From contig JAWUWK010000006.1 in assembly GCA_034111875.1 (NCBI GenBank), positions 5,670 through 69,669 of the forward strand: 64,000 bases of DNA, written 5' to 3'. The translations under genes and the position numbers were made by a program. Numbering within the stretch: the first letter of the stretch is position 1; each line of letters begins with the position of its first letter. The stretch comes from Rs1 sp034111875. Lineage in GTDB: Bacteria; Pseudomonadota; Gammaproteobacteria; Pseudomonadales; Balneatricaceae. Under the pieces are notes generated by a model. That model was not told the DNA's origin, searched no databases, and saw only the letters and a list, made by a program, of their open reading frames with translations. Below, in pieces: positions 9,236 through 17,078 of the stretch.

Positions 9236-11142
9236 CCGCTGAGCAAATACTCTTGAGCGAAGTAGAGCAGCAGAAAAGCGCCATCAATCGTCCACTGCTG
9301 TTTAGTTTATTAGCGTCGTTGGAAAAACAGCAATGTTTAAGAGTCATTGATGTTAAATTTTGCCGTTGGCTCGCCGAGAAATTACCGCAAAGTAGTAATA
9401 GACAATTACTTTTGTGCGCGATTGTCAGTAGCGAGTTAGGCGATGGGCATGTTTGCATCAATACTGATCAATTAAGCGCTATAGTGGAACATTGGCCAAG
9501 TGAATTAGCGCAAGCGTTGCAGAACATATTATTAGTAGACTCTTCGAGTGAACCGCTGGTAGACGGCATATTGATTGGCGATGGCTCTTCAATTACCCCG
9601 TTAGTAAAAGAGGCCAATAGGCTCTATCTTTACCGTTACTGGCGCTATGAGGAAAAAGTTGCAAATGCCCTGCTAAAGTCAAAAAATGAATTCAATAGCG
9701 GCTTAGATAACGCATATTTGAAAGCTCAATTAGATAAGTATTTTACACGCTCTCAAACACTTGATTGGCAGAGAATAGCGGCGGCTATTACTACCAAACA
9801 TTCTATTAGTATCATTAGTGGAGGACCTGGAACGGGAAAAACCACAACGGTTACTAAGTTATTGGCGATTTATATTGAAGGTCAATTACAGCTAGGTAGA
9901 AATCCCATTATTCAATTAGCGGCACCGACAGGTAAAGCCGCTGCCAGATTATCTGAATCTATAGCAGCAGCCAAGAAAAACCTTCCCTTGTCTTCCCAAA
10001 TATTTGAGCTTATTCCCGATCAGGGTAAAACCTTGCACAGATTATTAGGTGCAAGACCTGCAAGTAATAAGTTCATACACCACCAAGATAACCCATTGCT
10101 CGCTGATTTAGTGATTATAGATGAAGCCTCAATGATAGATTTGCCGATGATGGCCAGCATAGTAGATGCATTATCAGATCAAACGCGGCTCATTCTAATC
10201 GGTGATAGAGATCAGCTGGCCTCTGTAGAAGCGGGATCGGTTCTCGGTGATATTTGCGCTTCACCCCAAATGGGACGTTATTCCAAACAGCAGGCTGAGC
10301 AGCTCAAGCAATCCTGCGGTTTCAGTCAAGCAAAAGCCGCTAGCTTGCCTTTTGCAGATCAATTGGCTTTTTTACATAAGAGCTACAGGTTCTCTGAGAA
10401 TAGTGGCATTGGCGCTTTAGCCAAAGCCTGTAATCTCGGCAACGCAAGACAGGTAGAGCAGATTCTAACCACCCAATATGCAGATATTGAGCACTTGAGC
10501 AGGATATTAATCAATCAAGAAAGTCTGACAATATTGCAGTCTATACTTGAAGCATACAAAGATTACATACAAGCAATGACGGCTACGAAAGAGCCTCAAG
10601 AACTATTGAAAAAATTTGGTCAATTTCAAGTACTCTGTGCTCTGAGGATCGGCAATTGGGGTGTTGAAAAAATAAATCAACTGATTGAACATCATTTTGA
10701 ATTGAGTCAGCTTAAAGAAGTGGATAATCGTTGGTATGCTGGCAGACCTATTATGATTACACGCAATGATAACGCAATGCGACTTTATAATGGTGATATA
10801 GGGGTTACTTGTTTAGACACCCAGACTCAGCAACTTAAAGTCTGGTTTGAACAAGCAGGGGAGTTGAGAGGCATACTGCCAAGTCGCTTACCACAGCATG
10901 AGACGGTGTTTGCTATGACAGTACACAAGAGCCAGGGATCGGAATTTAACCATGTTATGTTTATCTTGGGTCAAGAGACAAAAGTGGTCAACAGAGAGCT
11001 TGTATATACCGCAATTACGCGCGCTAAACAGCGTTTTAGTTATGTTGGAACAATCAGATCAATAAAACAAGCAGTACTAAGATCGACACAGAGAGCGAGC
11101 GGGTTAGCGAGTAAGATTTGGCTCGATAAGGCGAGAATATAG
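9232..11142 (+). CDS. recD: Exodeoxyribonuclease V subunit alpha RecD
   Basis: RecD is the 5'-3' SF1B helicase subunit of RecBCD. Its 636 residues are close to the usual 600-650. Walker A is GGPGTGKTTT (about residues 197-206), followed by APTGKAAARL, Walker B IIDEASMIDLPMM, GDRDQLASVEAG, VHKSQGSEF (motif V) and VYTAITRAK (motif VI). An N-terminal RecB-binding region of about 110 residues precedes the ATPase. The ATG overlaps the recB stop as ATGA, so it should be translated by coupling. A hairpin at 11176 probably ends the operon. A complete RecBCD indicates intact double-strand break repair and degradation of foreign linear DNA. Confidence 0.95.
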   Translation: MTAEQILLSEVEQQKSAINRPLLFSLLASLEKQQCLRVIDVKFCRWLAEKLPQSSNRQLLLCAIVSSELGDGHVCINTDQLSAIVEHWPSELAQALQNILLVDSSSEPLVDGILIGDGSSITPLVKEANRLYLYRYWRYEEKVANALLKSKNEFNSGLDNAYLKAQLDKYFTRSQTLDWQRIAAAITTKHSISIISGGPGTGKTTTVTKLLAIYIEGQLQLGRNPIIQLAAPTGKAAARLSESIAAAKKNLPLSSQIFELIPDQGKTLHRLLGARPASNKFIHHQDNPLLADLVIIDEASMIDLPMMASIVDALSDQTRLILIGDRDQLASVEAGSVLGDICASPQMGRYSKQQAEQLKQSCGFSQAKAASLPFADQLAFLHKSYRFSENSGIGALAKACNLGNARQVEQILTTQYADIEHLSRILINQESLTILQSILEAYKDYIQAMTATKEPQELLKKFGQFQVLCALRIGNWGVEKINQLIEHHFELSQLKEVDNRWYAGRPIMITRNDNAMRLYNGDIGVTCLDTQTQQLKVWFEQAGELRGILPSRLPQHETVFAMTVHKSQGSEFNHVMFILGQETKVVNRELVYTAITRAKQRFSYVGTIRSIKQAVLRSTQRASGLASKIWLDKARI

Positions 11143-11175
11143 CCACTATTGAGCGTTGATTTTAAGGTATAAAAA

Positions 11176-11198
11176 AAGCGCAGGATGCGCTTCTTTAT
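11176..11198 (-). terminator. Rho-independent terminator, best on minus strand
   Basis: The stem AAGCGCA / TGCGCTT (7 bp, 3-nt loop) is flanked on the minus strand by a run of seven T. It lies about 20 bases past the stop of the minus-strand peptide gene at 11213-11344 and about 35 bases past recD. It may serve both convergent genes, more weakly on the plus strand (CTTT). Confidence 0.8.
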
Positions 11199-11212
11199 AC
11201 TCTGTACTAGGC

Positions 11213-11344
11213 TTAATATTTACGCTTAGGATACCTTTGCTGTGGCTTGATTTTAATCGTCTGCATTTTAGGATTAGGAGTGAAAACATGTCGACCTAAT
11301 ACTACAATGGCTAAAACTAGACTAAAAGTTAGTATTGTTAACAT
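11213..11344 (-). CDS. Small single-span membrane protein, 43 residues
   Basis: A short gene with three supports. The ATG (complement of 11342-11344) is preceded by a near-consensus AAGGAG about 8 bases upstream. The product begins with a hydrophobic span MLTILTFSLVLAIVVLG (residues 1-17). A rho-independent hairpin with a T tract follows about 20 bases after the TAA. The C-terminal half is strongly basic (KIKPQQRYPKRKY), so the topology should be N-out or in-membrane with a cytoplasmic basic tail (inference). I do not recognise a family. It is convergent with recD. Confidence 0.65.
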   Translation of the reverse strand: MLTILTFSLVLAIVVLGRHVFTPNPKMQTIKIKPQQRYPKRKY

Positions 11345-11609
11345 TGTCTGACTCCTTTTTTGATGAATTCCACCGATATCTACACTTTAGACGTTAAGTC
11401 ATTTAAGAACAAGTAACAATTGGTTTTTTGAGGCTTTATATAGATGGCTTAATGAGTCAACTTATTACCGCTTTACTTATCTTCAGGTATTAGAGTCAAT
11501 TACTATGGCTAGCTGTAAAAATTGATAGGCTGAATATTGACTGAGATCTTTGAATTATAATGAATATACTATAAATATAATATTGAAGTTTGATGTGATA
11601 GACGCATTC

Positions 11610-11634
11610 GTTATCCCCAGATGTTGTGGATAAC
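11610..11634. promoter_or_regulatory. Inverted pair of DnaA-box-like sequences
   Basis: TTATCCCCA (11611-11619) on the plus strand faces TTATCCACA (complement of 11625-11633), the latter a perfect match to the DnaA box consensus TTATNCACA. Together they form the interrupted palindrome GTTATCC..GGATAAC, next to an AT-rich stretch. The match is seen; DnaA binding is inference. Confidence 0.45.
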
Positions 11635-11887
11635 ATTGTAGACAGTTTGTTTAGAGTGTCCCTAAGCCTCGTCTTTGCTGGGCTGTAGTGATTTGCTTCT
11701 AATTTGATCAGTAATAATTAAGCAAGATGTTAATTTTCAGTGTCAACACTTGCATCAAATTTTTTGAATGAAATTTAGCGGAACACACAGTTTTTTTGTG
11801 GAAGTTGAAGTGCAGGGTTGGTGCTTTTATTCTTTACTTATATTGTGTCCATGACAGCGAATGTTGATTTTTTGAAATCAATTAGGG

Positions 11888-11917
11888 GTCAGTCGGCTAG
11901 GCTCCTAGCTGATTGAC
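11888..11917. terminator. Strong hairpin downstream of the SH3/anchor gene
   Basis: Fourteen-base arms pair with two wobbles (GTCAGTCGGCTAGG with CCTAGCTGATTGAC) around a two-base centre. It lies about 20 bases past the minus-strand stop at 11939. There is no clean T tract on the minus strand, so it may be a 3'-end-stabilising structure or a terminator of another type. Confidence 0.4.
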
Positions 11918-11938
11918 AAATTGCTCCAGTATGGGCCT

Positions 11939-12514
11939 TTAGAGTATTCGATTATAGCGTTTACTTTTTTTGACAATTGAGGTGATAAAAAGCAGAAATA
12001 TAGCGAATAAGCTAATAATACCAACATTCGTAATCCAGCGAATAAGGTTGCTATCATCTAAGCTGTTAATTTCATTATTAAGGCTACTGATTCGAGACGT
12101 CAATAGATCTTGGCGGCTTGTATAATCGGCGTTTTTAATTTTTTGAATACTTAGAAATAATTTCAAACGATGGATTTCATCGGCTTGTTTTTTAACTAAA
12201 TCAATACTGTCGGAGAGTGAGTTTTCTAGCATTACAATTTTTGTTTTATCGCTTAGGCCTCTGGAAACTTGATCTCGCTCAATCCAGCCTAATTTACCCT
12301 GTTGTGTTTTTATTTTATAAAATAATTTACTGCTGCTATCGACGATGGAGACTACTTCTCCACTGGTCAGTGCGCCTTTTATTCTATATTTTGCCGAGGG
12401 GCCAGATCTATAATGAATTGAAATATCATCAGATACATAAGCTTCAATTGCCTGACTATCAATAGTATAAAAACTAAGGCAGCTGAAGATGAAAAAGAGT
12501 AAAGTATATTTCAT
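11939..12514 (-). CDS. SH3-domain protein with coiled coil and C-terminal membrane anchor (YgiM-like)
   Basis: A 191-residue envelope protein. It has a signal peptide at residues 1-22 (ending IDSQA), then a bacterial SH3 domain (about 24-85) with the family pattern YVSDDISIHYRSGPS and LGWIERDQVS. A charged coiled coil follows (about 95-150), and one membrane span lies near the end (about 160-182) before a short basic tail. This order (signal, SH3, coiled coil, TM) is that of the 'SH3 and anchor' family including E. coli YgiM. The SH3 part would sit in the periplasm and may bind peptidoglycan (family inference). It is transcribed away from mscS and appears monocistronic. Confidence 0.85.
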   Translation of the reverse strand: MKYTLLFFIFSCLSFYTIDSQAIEAYVSDDISIHYRSGPSAKYRIKGALTSGEVVSIVDSSSKLFYKIKTQQGKLGWIERDQVSRGLSDKTKIVMLENSLSDSIDLVKKQADEIHRLKLFLSIQKIKNADYTSRQDLLTSRISSLNNEINSLDDSNLIRWITNVGIISLFAIFLLFITSIVKKSKRYNRIL

Positions 12515-13255
12515 TATTATTTCTTTTTTTGGTTGGTTCAGCTATCTGGAGGATAATTCCAAGTTTATCTCGAAATTAAAGGATCAGTATCTAGCCAGTA
12601 GCAAATTTTTTGATCGTGATTTATTTAATAAAATAAGAGTAGTGATTGTATATTTAGTTCCCGACAGTCTGGCTTTCTTGCTGCATCTCATCTCGTTGTT
12701 TTTCAATGGATCTCATCACAACAGATAAATGTTGAGTATATTGAAACTAAATCAAGGTACATGAAAAGTTGCAGAATATTAATTGTTATCTATAATAAGT
12801 ACGTGCATTTGAATATACAAAAATAGTTATGTGGCTGGAAATTGCCAGTTAAGAACTGAATTTTATTAGCAGCAAATAACACTATCTTCCATTGTTATTT
12901 TATAGCTTTGGTAGGGGTTTAGTAAAGATGTATGTTGCAAAACAGGCTATTTATCTGAATGTATAATAAATCGTTGTTGGTGCGTTACTAAACCGATTAT
13001 AATACCCAACTTAAGGTCCAGCTAAGGAGTGGCAATCAGTCCACACATCTTTTCTTGTGCATAGATACAAAGTAAATCCTTGAAAGAATATGTGGTGAAT
13101 AACGTATCCTTTACCCCTATTACGGCACAGGGATTCATCGCTTAGGTTTACTGTAAACTGAGTCATCCTAAGGGACGTTTTTAACTTGTTCGCTGCTTCC
13201 TTAAAAGAATAAGCTAAGTTACCAAAAAATCATCTATTATGGAGAGTTCGAAATT
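12515..13255. other. Long AT-rich intergenic region upstream of mscS
   Basis: About 740 bases between the divergent SH3/anchor gene and mscS. Plus-strand open stretches here run antisense to, or out of, the SH3 gene and lack codon or motif support. I see no RNA gene or repeat. The leader of mscS has a good GGAGAG ribosome site just before 13256. Confidence 0.5.
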
Positions 13256-14050
13256 ATGTTTTTTGATCAATACGTATTACCTTGGGTAATCAATATTGCT
13301 CTTGCAATTGCAATCTTTATTGTCGGTAAAATTATCATCAAAATGGTTATAGGTTTAGTACGCAAAGTATTAAACCGTTCTAAAATGGATAATATGTTAG
13401 TCAATTTCATATTAGCCATTCTGAATGCTGTTTTGTTTTTGGTTGTGATTGTCGCTGCCCTTGATAGATTAGGTGTTGATACTACTTCGCTGATTGCTAT
13501 TGTCGGTGCTGCAGGTCTTGCGATTGGCTTGTCTTTACAAGACTCGTTGAAGAACTTCGCCGCCGGTGTGATGTTAATTGTTTTCAAACCTTTTAAAGAA
13601 GGCGATTTTGTTGAAGCGGCCGGTGTTTCAGGGGTGGTTGAGAATATTTCGATTTTTAACAGTGAAATGCGTACTGCTGATAATCGTTTGGTTATTGTAC
13701 CCAATGGCGTTATCTATGGTGGGGTTATCATCAACTACTCCGCTAAAGATACACGCAGAGTTGATATGGTGTTCGGCATAGGTTACGAAGCTGACTTGCG
13801 TCAAGCCAAACAACTTCTTATTGATATCATTGCTGAAGATGAGCGTATTCTGAAAGATCCAGGCACAGTTGTTGCCGTTTCTGAATTAGCTGATAGTAGC
13901 GTTAATTTTATTGTCCGTCCGTGGGTCAATAGTGCTGATTATTGGGCTGTGCTTTGGGAGACAACTGAGAAGGTGAAATTACGCTTTGATGAAGCAGGTA
14001 TTAGCATTCCCTTTCCCCAAATGGACGTTCATTTGCACAAACAAGATTAA
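13256..14050 (+). CDS. mscS: Small-conductance mechanosensitive channel MscS
   Basis: MscS opens under membrane tension and releases solutes during osmotic downshock. At 264 residues it is near the E. coli length (286). Three N-terminal membrane segments occupy about residues 8-30, 45-68 and 75-105. The pore-lining TM3 has the glycine/alanine pattern VGAAGLAIGLSLQDSLKNFA, followed by the beta domain (FKPFKEGDFVE, VPNGVIYGGVIINYS) and the alpha-beta cage (about 165-260). The ATG follows GGAGAG. A terminator lies 20 bases after the stop, so the gene is probably transcribed alone. Confidence 0.95.
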   Translation: MFFDQYVLPWVINIALAIAIFIVGKIIIKMVIGLVRKVLNRSKMDNMLVNFILAILNAVLFLVVIVAALDRLGVDTTSLIAIVGAAGLAIGLSLQDSLKNFAAGVMLIVFKPFKEGDFVEAAGVSGVVENISIFNSEMRTADNRLVIVPNGVIYGGVIINYSAKDTRRVDMVFGIGYEADLRQAKQLLIDIIAEDERILKDPGTVVAVSELADSSVNFIVRPWVNSADYWAVLWETTEKVKLRFDEAGISIPFPQMDVHLHKQD

Positions 14051-14070
14051 TTAAGCTGGCATTTGAACTT

Positions 14071-14103
14071 AAAAATCCCTGGTTTTTCTAGGGTTTTTTT
14101 TTG
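14071..14103 (+). terminator. Rho-independent terminator after mscS
   Basis: AAAAATCCCT pairs with AGGGTTTTT around a loop of about nine bases, and the T run continues to 14102. It lies 21 bases past the mscS stop. Confidence 0.85.
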
Positions 14104-14146
14104 TTTAGCGTAGACTAACGCTGAATAGTGTCTCTCTGGGTTGTCT

Positions 14147-14413
14147 ATGTCTTACTTAAACAAGTTACTCAGTGGTTTGCTACTGCTAGTGATTAAATTT
14201 TATCAATATCTGATTAGTCCATTATTGGGCTATAACTGTCGCTTTTATCCGAGTTGTTCGAGTTACACTAAAGAGGCTATTGAAGTTCATGGACCTTTAA
14301 AGGGTTTGTGTTTAGGGGGACGCAGGATAATCAAATGTCACCCCTATCATGAAGGTGGTATTGATTTAGTACCAGATAAAGAATCTAAAGATAGTCGGGG
14401 AAGCGGCGAATAA
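14147..14413 (+). CDS. yidD: Membrane protein insertion efficiency factor YidD
   Basis: A small inner-membrane-associated protein that aids YidC-dependent insertion. The family signature is intact: YQYLISPLLGYNCRFYPSCS (about residues 18-37), then SYTKEAIEVHG, RRIIKCHP and GGIDLVPD, including the conserved cysteines. The ATG at 14147 gives 88 residues; an in-frame TTG six bases earlier is also open, and neither start has a strong Shine-Dalgarno. In many gammaproteobacteria yidD sits in the rpmH-rnpA-yidC cluster. Here it stands alone behind the mscS terminator, so this is a relocated copy or the sole copy (not decidable from this window). Confidence 0.92.
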   Translation: MSYLNKLLSGLLLLVIKFYQYLISPLLGYNCRFYPSCSSYTKEAIEVHGPLKGLCLGGRRIIKCHPYHEGGIDLVPDKESKDSRGSGE

Positions 14414-14686
14414 GCCGGATATTTTCGCTGTGCAACCAAACGACCTGTATTCGTCAAAGGCGTTTTTGGCTCGATAAATAGCTTCTTATTAACATGCAAA
14501 AAGTAACATGCTCAAAAAATGCTTCAGAGCATGTCATTCAGGTTATTTAACCAGCACCATTAAGTGCTATTTTTAATAACCCTAGCTTCATCACTATTAT
14601 ACTCATCGGCAAGCATCTACATATTCTAGCTCAAATAGGTTTATGACATAAACTAGGGTGGCCATTATTGCCATTTTGTGAAAATT
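14414..14686. other. Intergenic region with two hairpins
   Basis: The gap between yidD and mqo (convergent) holds two structures. One is ACATGCTC / GAGCATGT (14506-14513 with 14527-14534). The other is two-tiered: GGTTATT (14541-14547) with AATAACC (14575-14581), enclosing AGCAC / GTGCT (14553-14557 with 14564-14568). Neither has a long T run. They may be transcript 3' ends of yidD or a small structured RNA; no coding sequence is seen. Confidence 0.4.
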
Positions 14687-14720
14687 GCTAGCGCCAATGT
14701 TAATGGTCGCTAGCTTTTTT
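14687..14720. terminator. Terminator hairpin between yidD and mqo
   Basis: GCTAGCG (14687-14693) pairs with CGCTAGC (14708-14714). TTTTTT follows on the plus strand. It lies immediately past the mqo stop (14723, minus) and may end transcripts from both sides. Confidence 0.75.
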
Positions 14721-14722
14721 GA

Positions 14723-16204
14723 CTAGGAGTTGAGTCCTAAAGTTGTTTGAGTATAGTTTCGCACCCGCTTGGCAAGTTCAGGATCATCTATCAATGATTC
14801 TCCATAGGAGGGAATCATTTGCTTTAGCTTAGTCTCCCAATTCCCAGTGATTAAGCGCTCAGCAAAGCAGCGTTCAATCACATTTACCATCGTATTTACT
14901 GCCGTTGAAGCCCCTGGCGATGCCCCCAATAAAGCAGCTAACGAACCGTCTGCAGTTGAGACTATCTCAGTGCCGAATTCTAATTTACCTTCGCCTTCAG
15001 CGTTTTTCTTAATAATCTGCACTCTTTGACCTGCATTTGCCAGAGACCAGTCACTGTCTTGTGCTTGTGGGTAGAACTGACGTAATGAGTCCATTCTCTC
15101 AGTATCAGATTGGAAAACTTCACTAATAAGATATTTAGTTAAATCCATATTGTTCATCCCAACAGACAACATAGGCTTAATATTACCCATTTTTATGCTG
15201 CCTACTAGATCCATTATTGAGCCTTTTTTGAGAAATTTAGTGGTAAAGCCTGCAAAAGGTCCGAATAATAAAGCTTCAGTATCACCAATATTTCTGGTGT
15301 CTAGATGTGGAACCGACATTGGAGGTGCGCCTATTGCCGCTTTGCCATATACTTTGGCATGATGTTGGCTGACGATCTTCGGATTAGTACAAACTAACCA
15401 CTGACCCGTCACAGGAAAACCACCGTACCCTTCGCATTCAGATATTTTCGATTTTTGTAATAAAGGTAAAGCCCCGCCGCCAGCACCTAGGAAAACAAAG
15501 CTTGCCTCAACATCATACTTAGGTTTGCCTTTGGGCTCTAGAGTCACTGTCCAGCTTGCGTCATCATTCTTAACGAAATCATCTACAGAATGACCCACCA
15601 TCAAATCAAAATTATCTTGTTTAGACAGCTCTGCAATCATACCTCTAGCGATGGCACCAAAGTCAATGTCGCTGCCGTGTTCAACTTTAGTGGCAGCGAT
15701 TGGTGTGTTCTTGTCGCGGCCCTGCATAACCAGAGGCACCCAATTTTCAACTAGGTGAGCATCTTCAGTGAACTCCATGCCCTCAAATAAATGATGTGCC
15801 GTCATTTTGTTGTATCTATTGCGCAGGAAATCAACATTTTTTTGACCCCATACAAAGCTTTTATGTGGAGTACGATTAATAAAGGCACTTGCTTTTGGCA
15901 ATCTGCCCTGCTCAACTAAGTAACTCCAAAACTGCAGTGAGACCTCAAATTGAGCATTGATTGTCAATGCTTTAGAAATATCTATGTCGCCGTTTTCGTC
16001 TTCGCTAGTGTAATTTAATTCACAGTAGGCCGCATGACCTGTGCCGGCATTGTTCCAGCCGTCCGTGCTCTCATTGGCGACATGTTCTAATCTTTCAACC
16101 ATACCTATAGTTAATGTAGGATCTAGCTCTCTTAGCAAGGATCCTAAAGTGGCGCTCATGGCACCAGCACCCACTAGCAGAACATCGAACTTCTTATTAG
16201 ACAT
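14723..16204 (-). CDS. mqo: Malate:quinone oxidoreductase
   Basis: A 493-residue FAD-dependent, membrane-associated enzyme that oxidises malate to oxaloacetate and passes electrons to quinone. The dinucleotide-binding N-terminus reads VLLVGAGAMSATLGSLLREL (residues about 9-28). Further family blocks are ESTDGWNNAGTGHAAYCELN (about 46-65), the central FVFLGAGGGALPLLQKS and the C-terminal LLGASPGASTAVNTM. The ATG at 16202-16204 follows AAGAGGTAAAAAGCG. Its promoter region carries a 12-base palindrome and an eight-G tract. It complements the TCA block later in the window; whether an NAD-dependent Mdh also exists is not visible here. Confidence 0.96.
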   Translation of the reverse strand: MSNKKFDVLLVGAGAMSATLGSLLRELDPTLTIGMVERLEHVANESTDGWNNAGTGHAAYCELNYTSEDENGDIDISKALTINAQFEVSLQFWSYLVEQGRLPKASAFINRTPHKSFVWGQKNVDFLRNRYNKMTAHHLFEGMEFTEDAHLVENWVPLVMQGRDKNTPIAATKVEHGSDIDFGAIARGMIAELSKQDNFDLMVGHSVDDFVKNDDASWTVTLEPKGKPKYDVEASFVFLGAGGGALPLLQKSKISECEGYGGFPVTGQWLVCTNPKIVSQHHAKVYGKAAIGAPPMSVPHLDTRNIGDTEALLFGPFAGFTTKFLKKGSIMDLVGSIKMGNIKPMLSVGMNNMDLTKYLISEVFQSDTERMDSLRQFYPQAQDSDWSLANAGQRVQIIKKNAEGEGKLEFGTEIVSTADGSLAALLGASPGASTAVNTMVNVIERCFAERLITGNWETKLKQMIPSYGESLIDDPELAKRVRNYTQTTLGLNS

Positions 16205-17078
16205 CGCTTTTTACCTCTTAAGTTTCATTTATATGAAACATTTTCTATACTGAAAACATGTAAAAAACCTAGAATAAAGGTTTACAACATGTTGTTTTGA
16301 AAAGGGGGGGGTACCCGCAAAATCAAGGTATTAGATTGAATTCATTTTATACTATTTAGCCGTTAACATCTGATAAAACTTTCGGCCAATTTTGATTAAC
16401 TTAAAACAGAAAAATTAGATGCATAGCGTCTATTATAAAAGTAAAGTTGCTGATTTAATTGTGTTTTACTAGGATTATGCCCTGCATTATATTGTCAAGG
16501 CGAAAAAATGAAAGGTCTATTTTTAAATTGTCTCCTAATTTGTAAGTGTTACCGCAACCGTTACGAATTGCTACTCCAGGTGAGTTGATTGCTTTAAGAT
16601 CTCGCTATTAGCCCAGCTATTAACGCGGCATGACTTTGTTGTTTTTTACTCGACTTTGGACTACTGCTTGGGAGCTAAAAACTATAATTTGTTATGCTTG
16701 CCTGTTGTTTAACCAAGAGGTATATCGCACTACAGACGAATATAAAGAGACAATCTGAGACTTTTGTTGGCTATTTAGTGAAAAGGTTTAAATTTTTAGC
16801 GCAGTGAGTTCTAAATCATGACTCTATTACGCTTTTGGTCTACGCTTAACTATCTCCTTATTCCGTTACTTCGAAGTGGACATACAGTGTATTGTATTGT
16901 TTTTACGGTGGAATTGAAAAATATTAGCGTCACCCAGCATCAAGAGCTTGCACTTGATGCTGCAGTGAAGTCAATGATTCAGGACAACATTAGGCTTAAT
17001 CGCAGCTTCCCTATAGCTTAAGTTTATGTTGAGATACTGTCTGATGTAGGATTAGATTTATTACGGAGAAGTGAATGT
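16205..17078. other. Long intergenic region between mqo and ppnN
   Basis: About 870 bases between divergent genes. Near mqo it holds the palindrome at 16284-16295 and the G8 tract at 16304-16311. A 67-codon open frame at 16818-17021 (plus) has no recognisable family and weak ribosome-site support, and is not called as a gene. The rest is AT-rich without visible structure. Confidence 0.45.
16284..16295. promoter_or_regulatory. Perfect 12-base palindrome upstream of mqo
   Basis: ACAACATGTTGT is a perfect dyad 80 bases upstream of the mqo start. This spacing suits an operator for a dimeric regulator, though that is inference. A tract of eight G lies at 16304-16311. Confidence 0.35.

Larger units (their letters stand above)
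11345..11938. other. AT-rich intergenic region with paired DnaA-box-like sites
   Basis: About 590 bases without a supported gene. It contains a very AT-rich run (11553-11590), an inverted pair of DnaA-box-like sequences (11611-11633) and a strong hairpin (11888-11917). The upstream signals of the 43-residue peptide gene must lie at its left end. Confidence 0.5.

Noticed and set aside
11345..11938. Chromosomal replication origin
   Set aside because: Only two DnaA-like boxes and none of the usual neighbours (dnaA, dnaN, mnmG, parAB); titration or chance is more likely.
12654..12716. Minus-strand 20-residue helical-looking peptide (MRSIEKQRDEMQQESQTVGN)
   Set aside because: Very short and without a ribosome site; could be a relic of a coiled-coil protein but cannot be supported.
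12489..12728. 79-codon plus-strand open frame overlapping the start of the SH3/anchor gene
   Set aside because: Its first part is antisense to the signal peptide region of a well-supported gene; no motif or ribosome site.
13267..13704. Minus-strand 145-codon open frame inside mscS
   Set aside because: Antisense shadow of a clearly conserved gene.
16818..17021. 67-codon plus-strand open frame upstream of ppnN
   Set aside because: No recognisable family, weak ribosome site and position in a promoter-bearing gap; not enough to call a gene.
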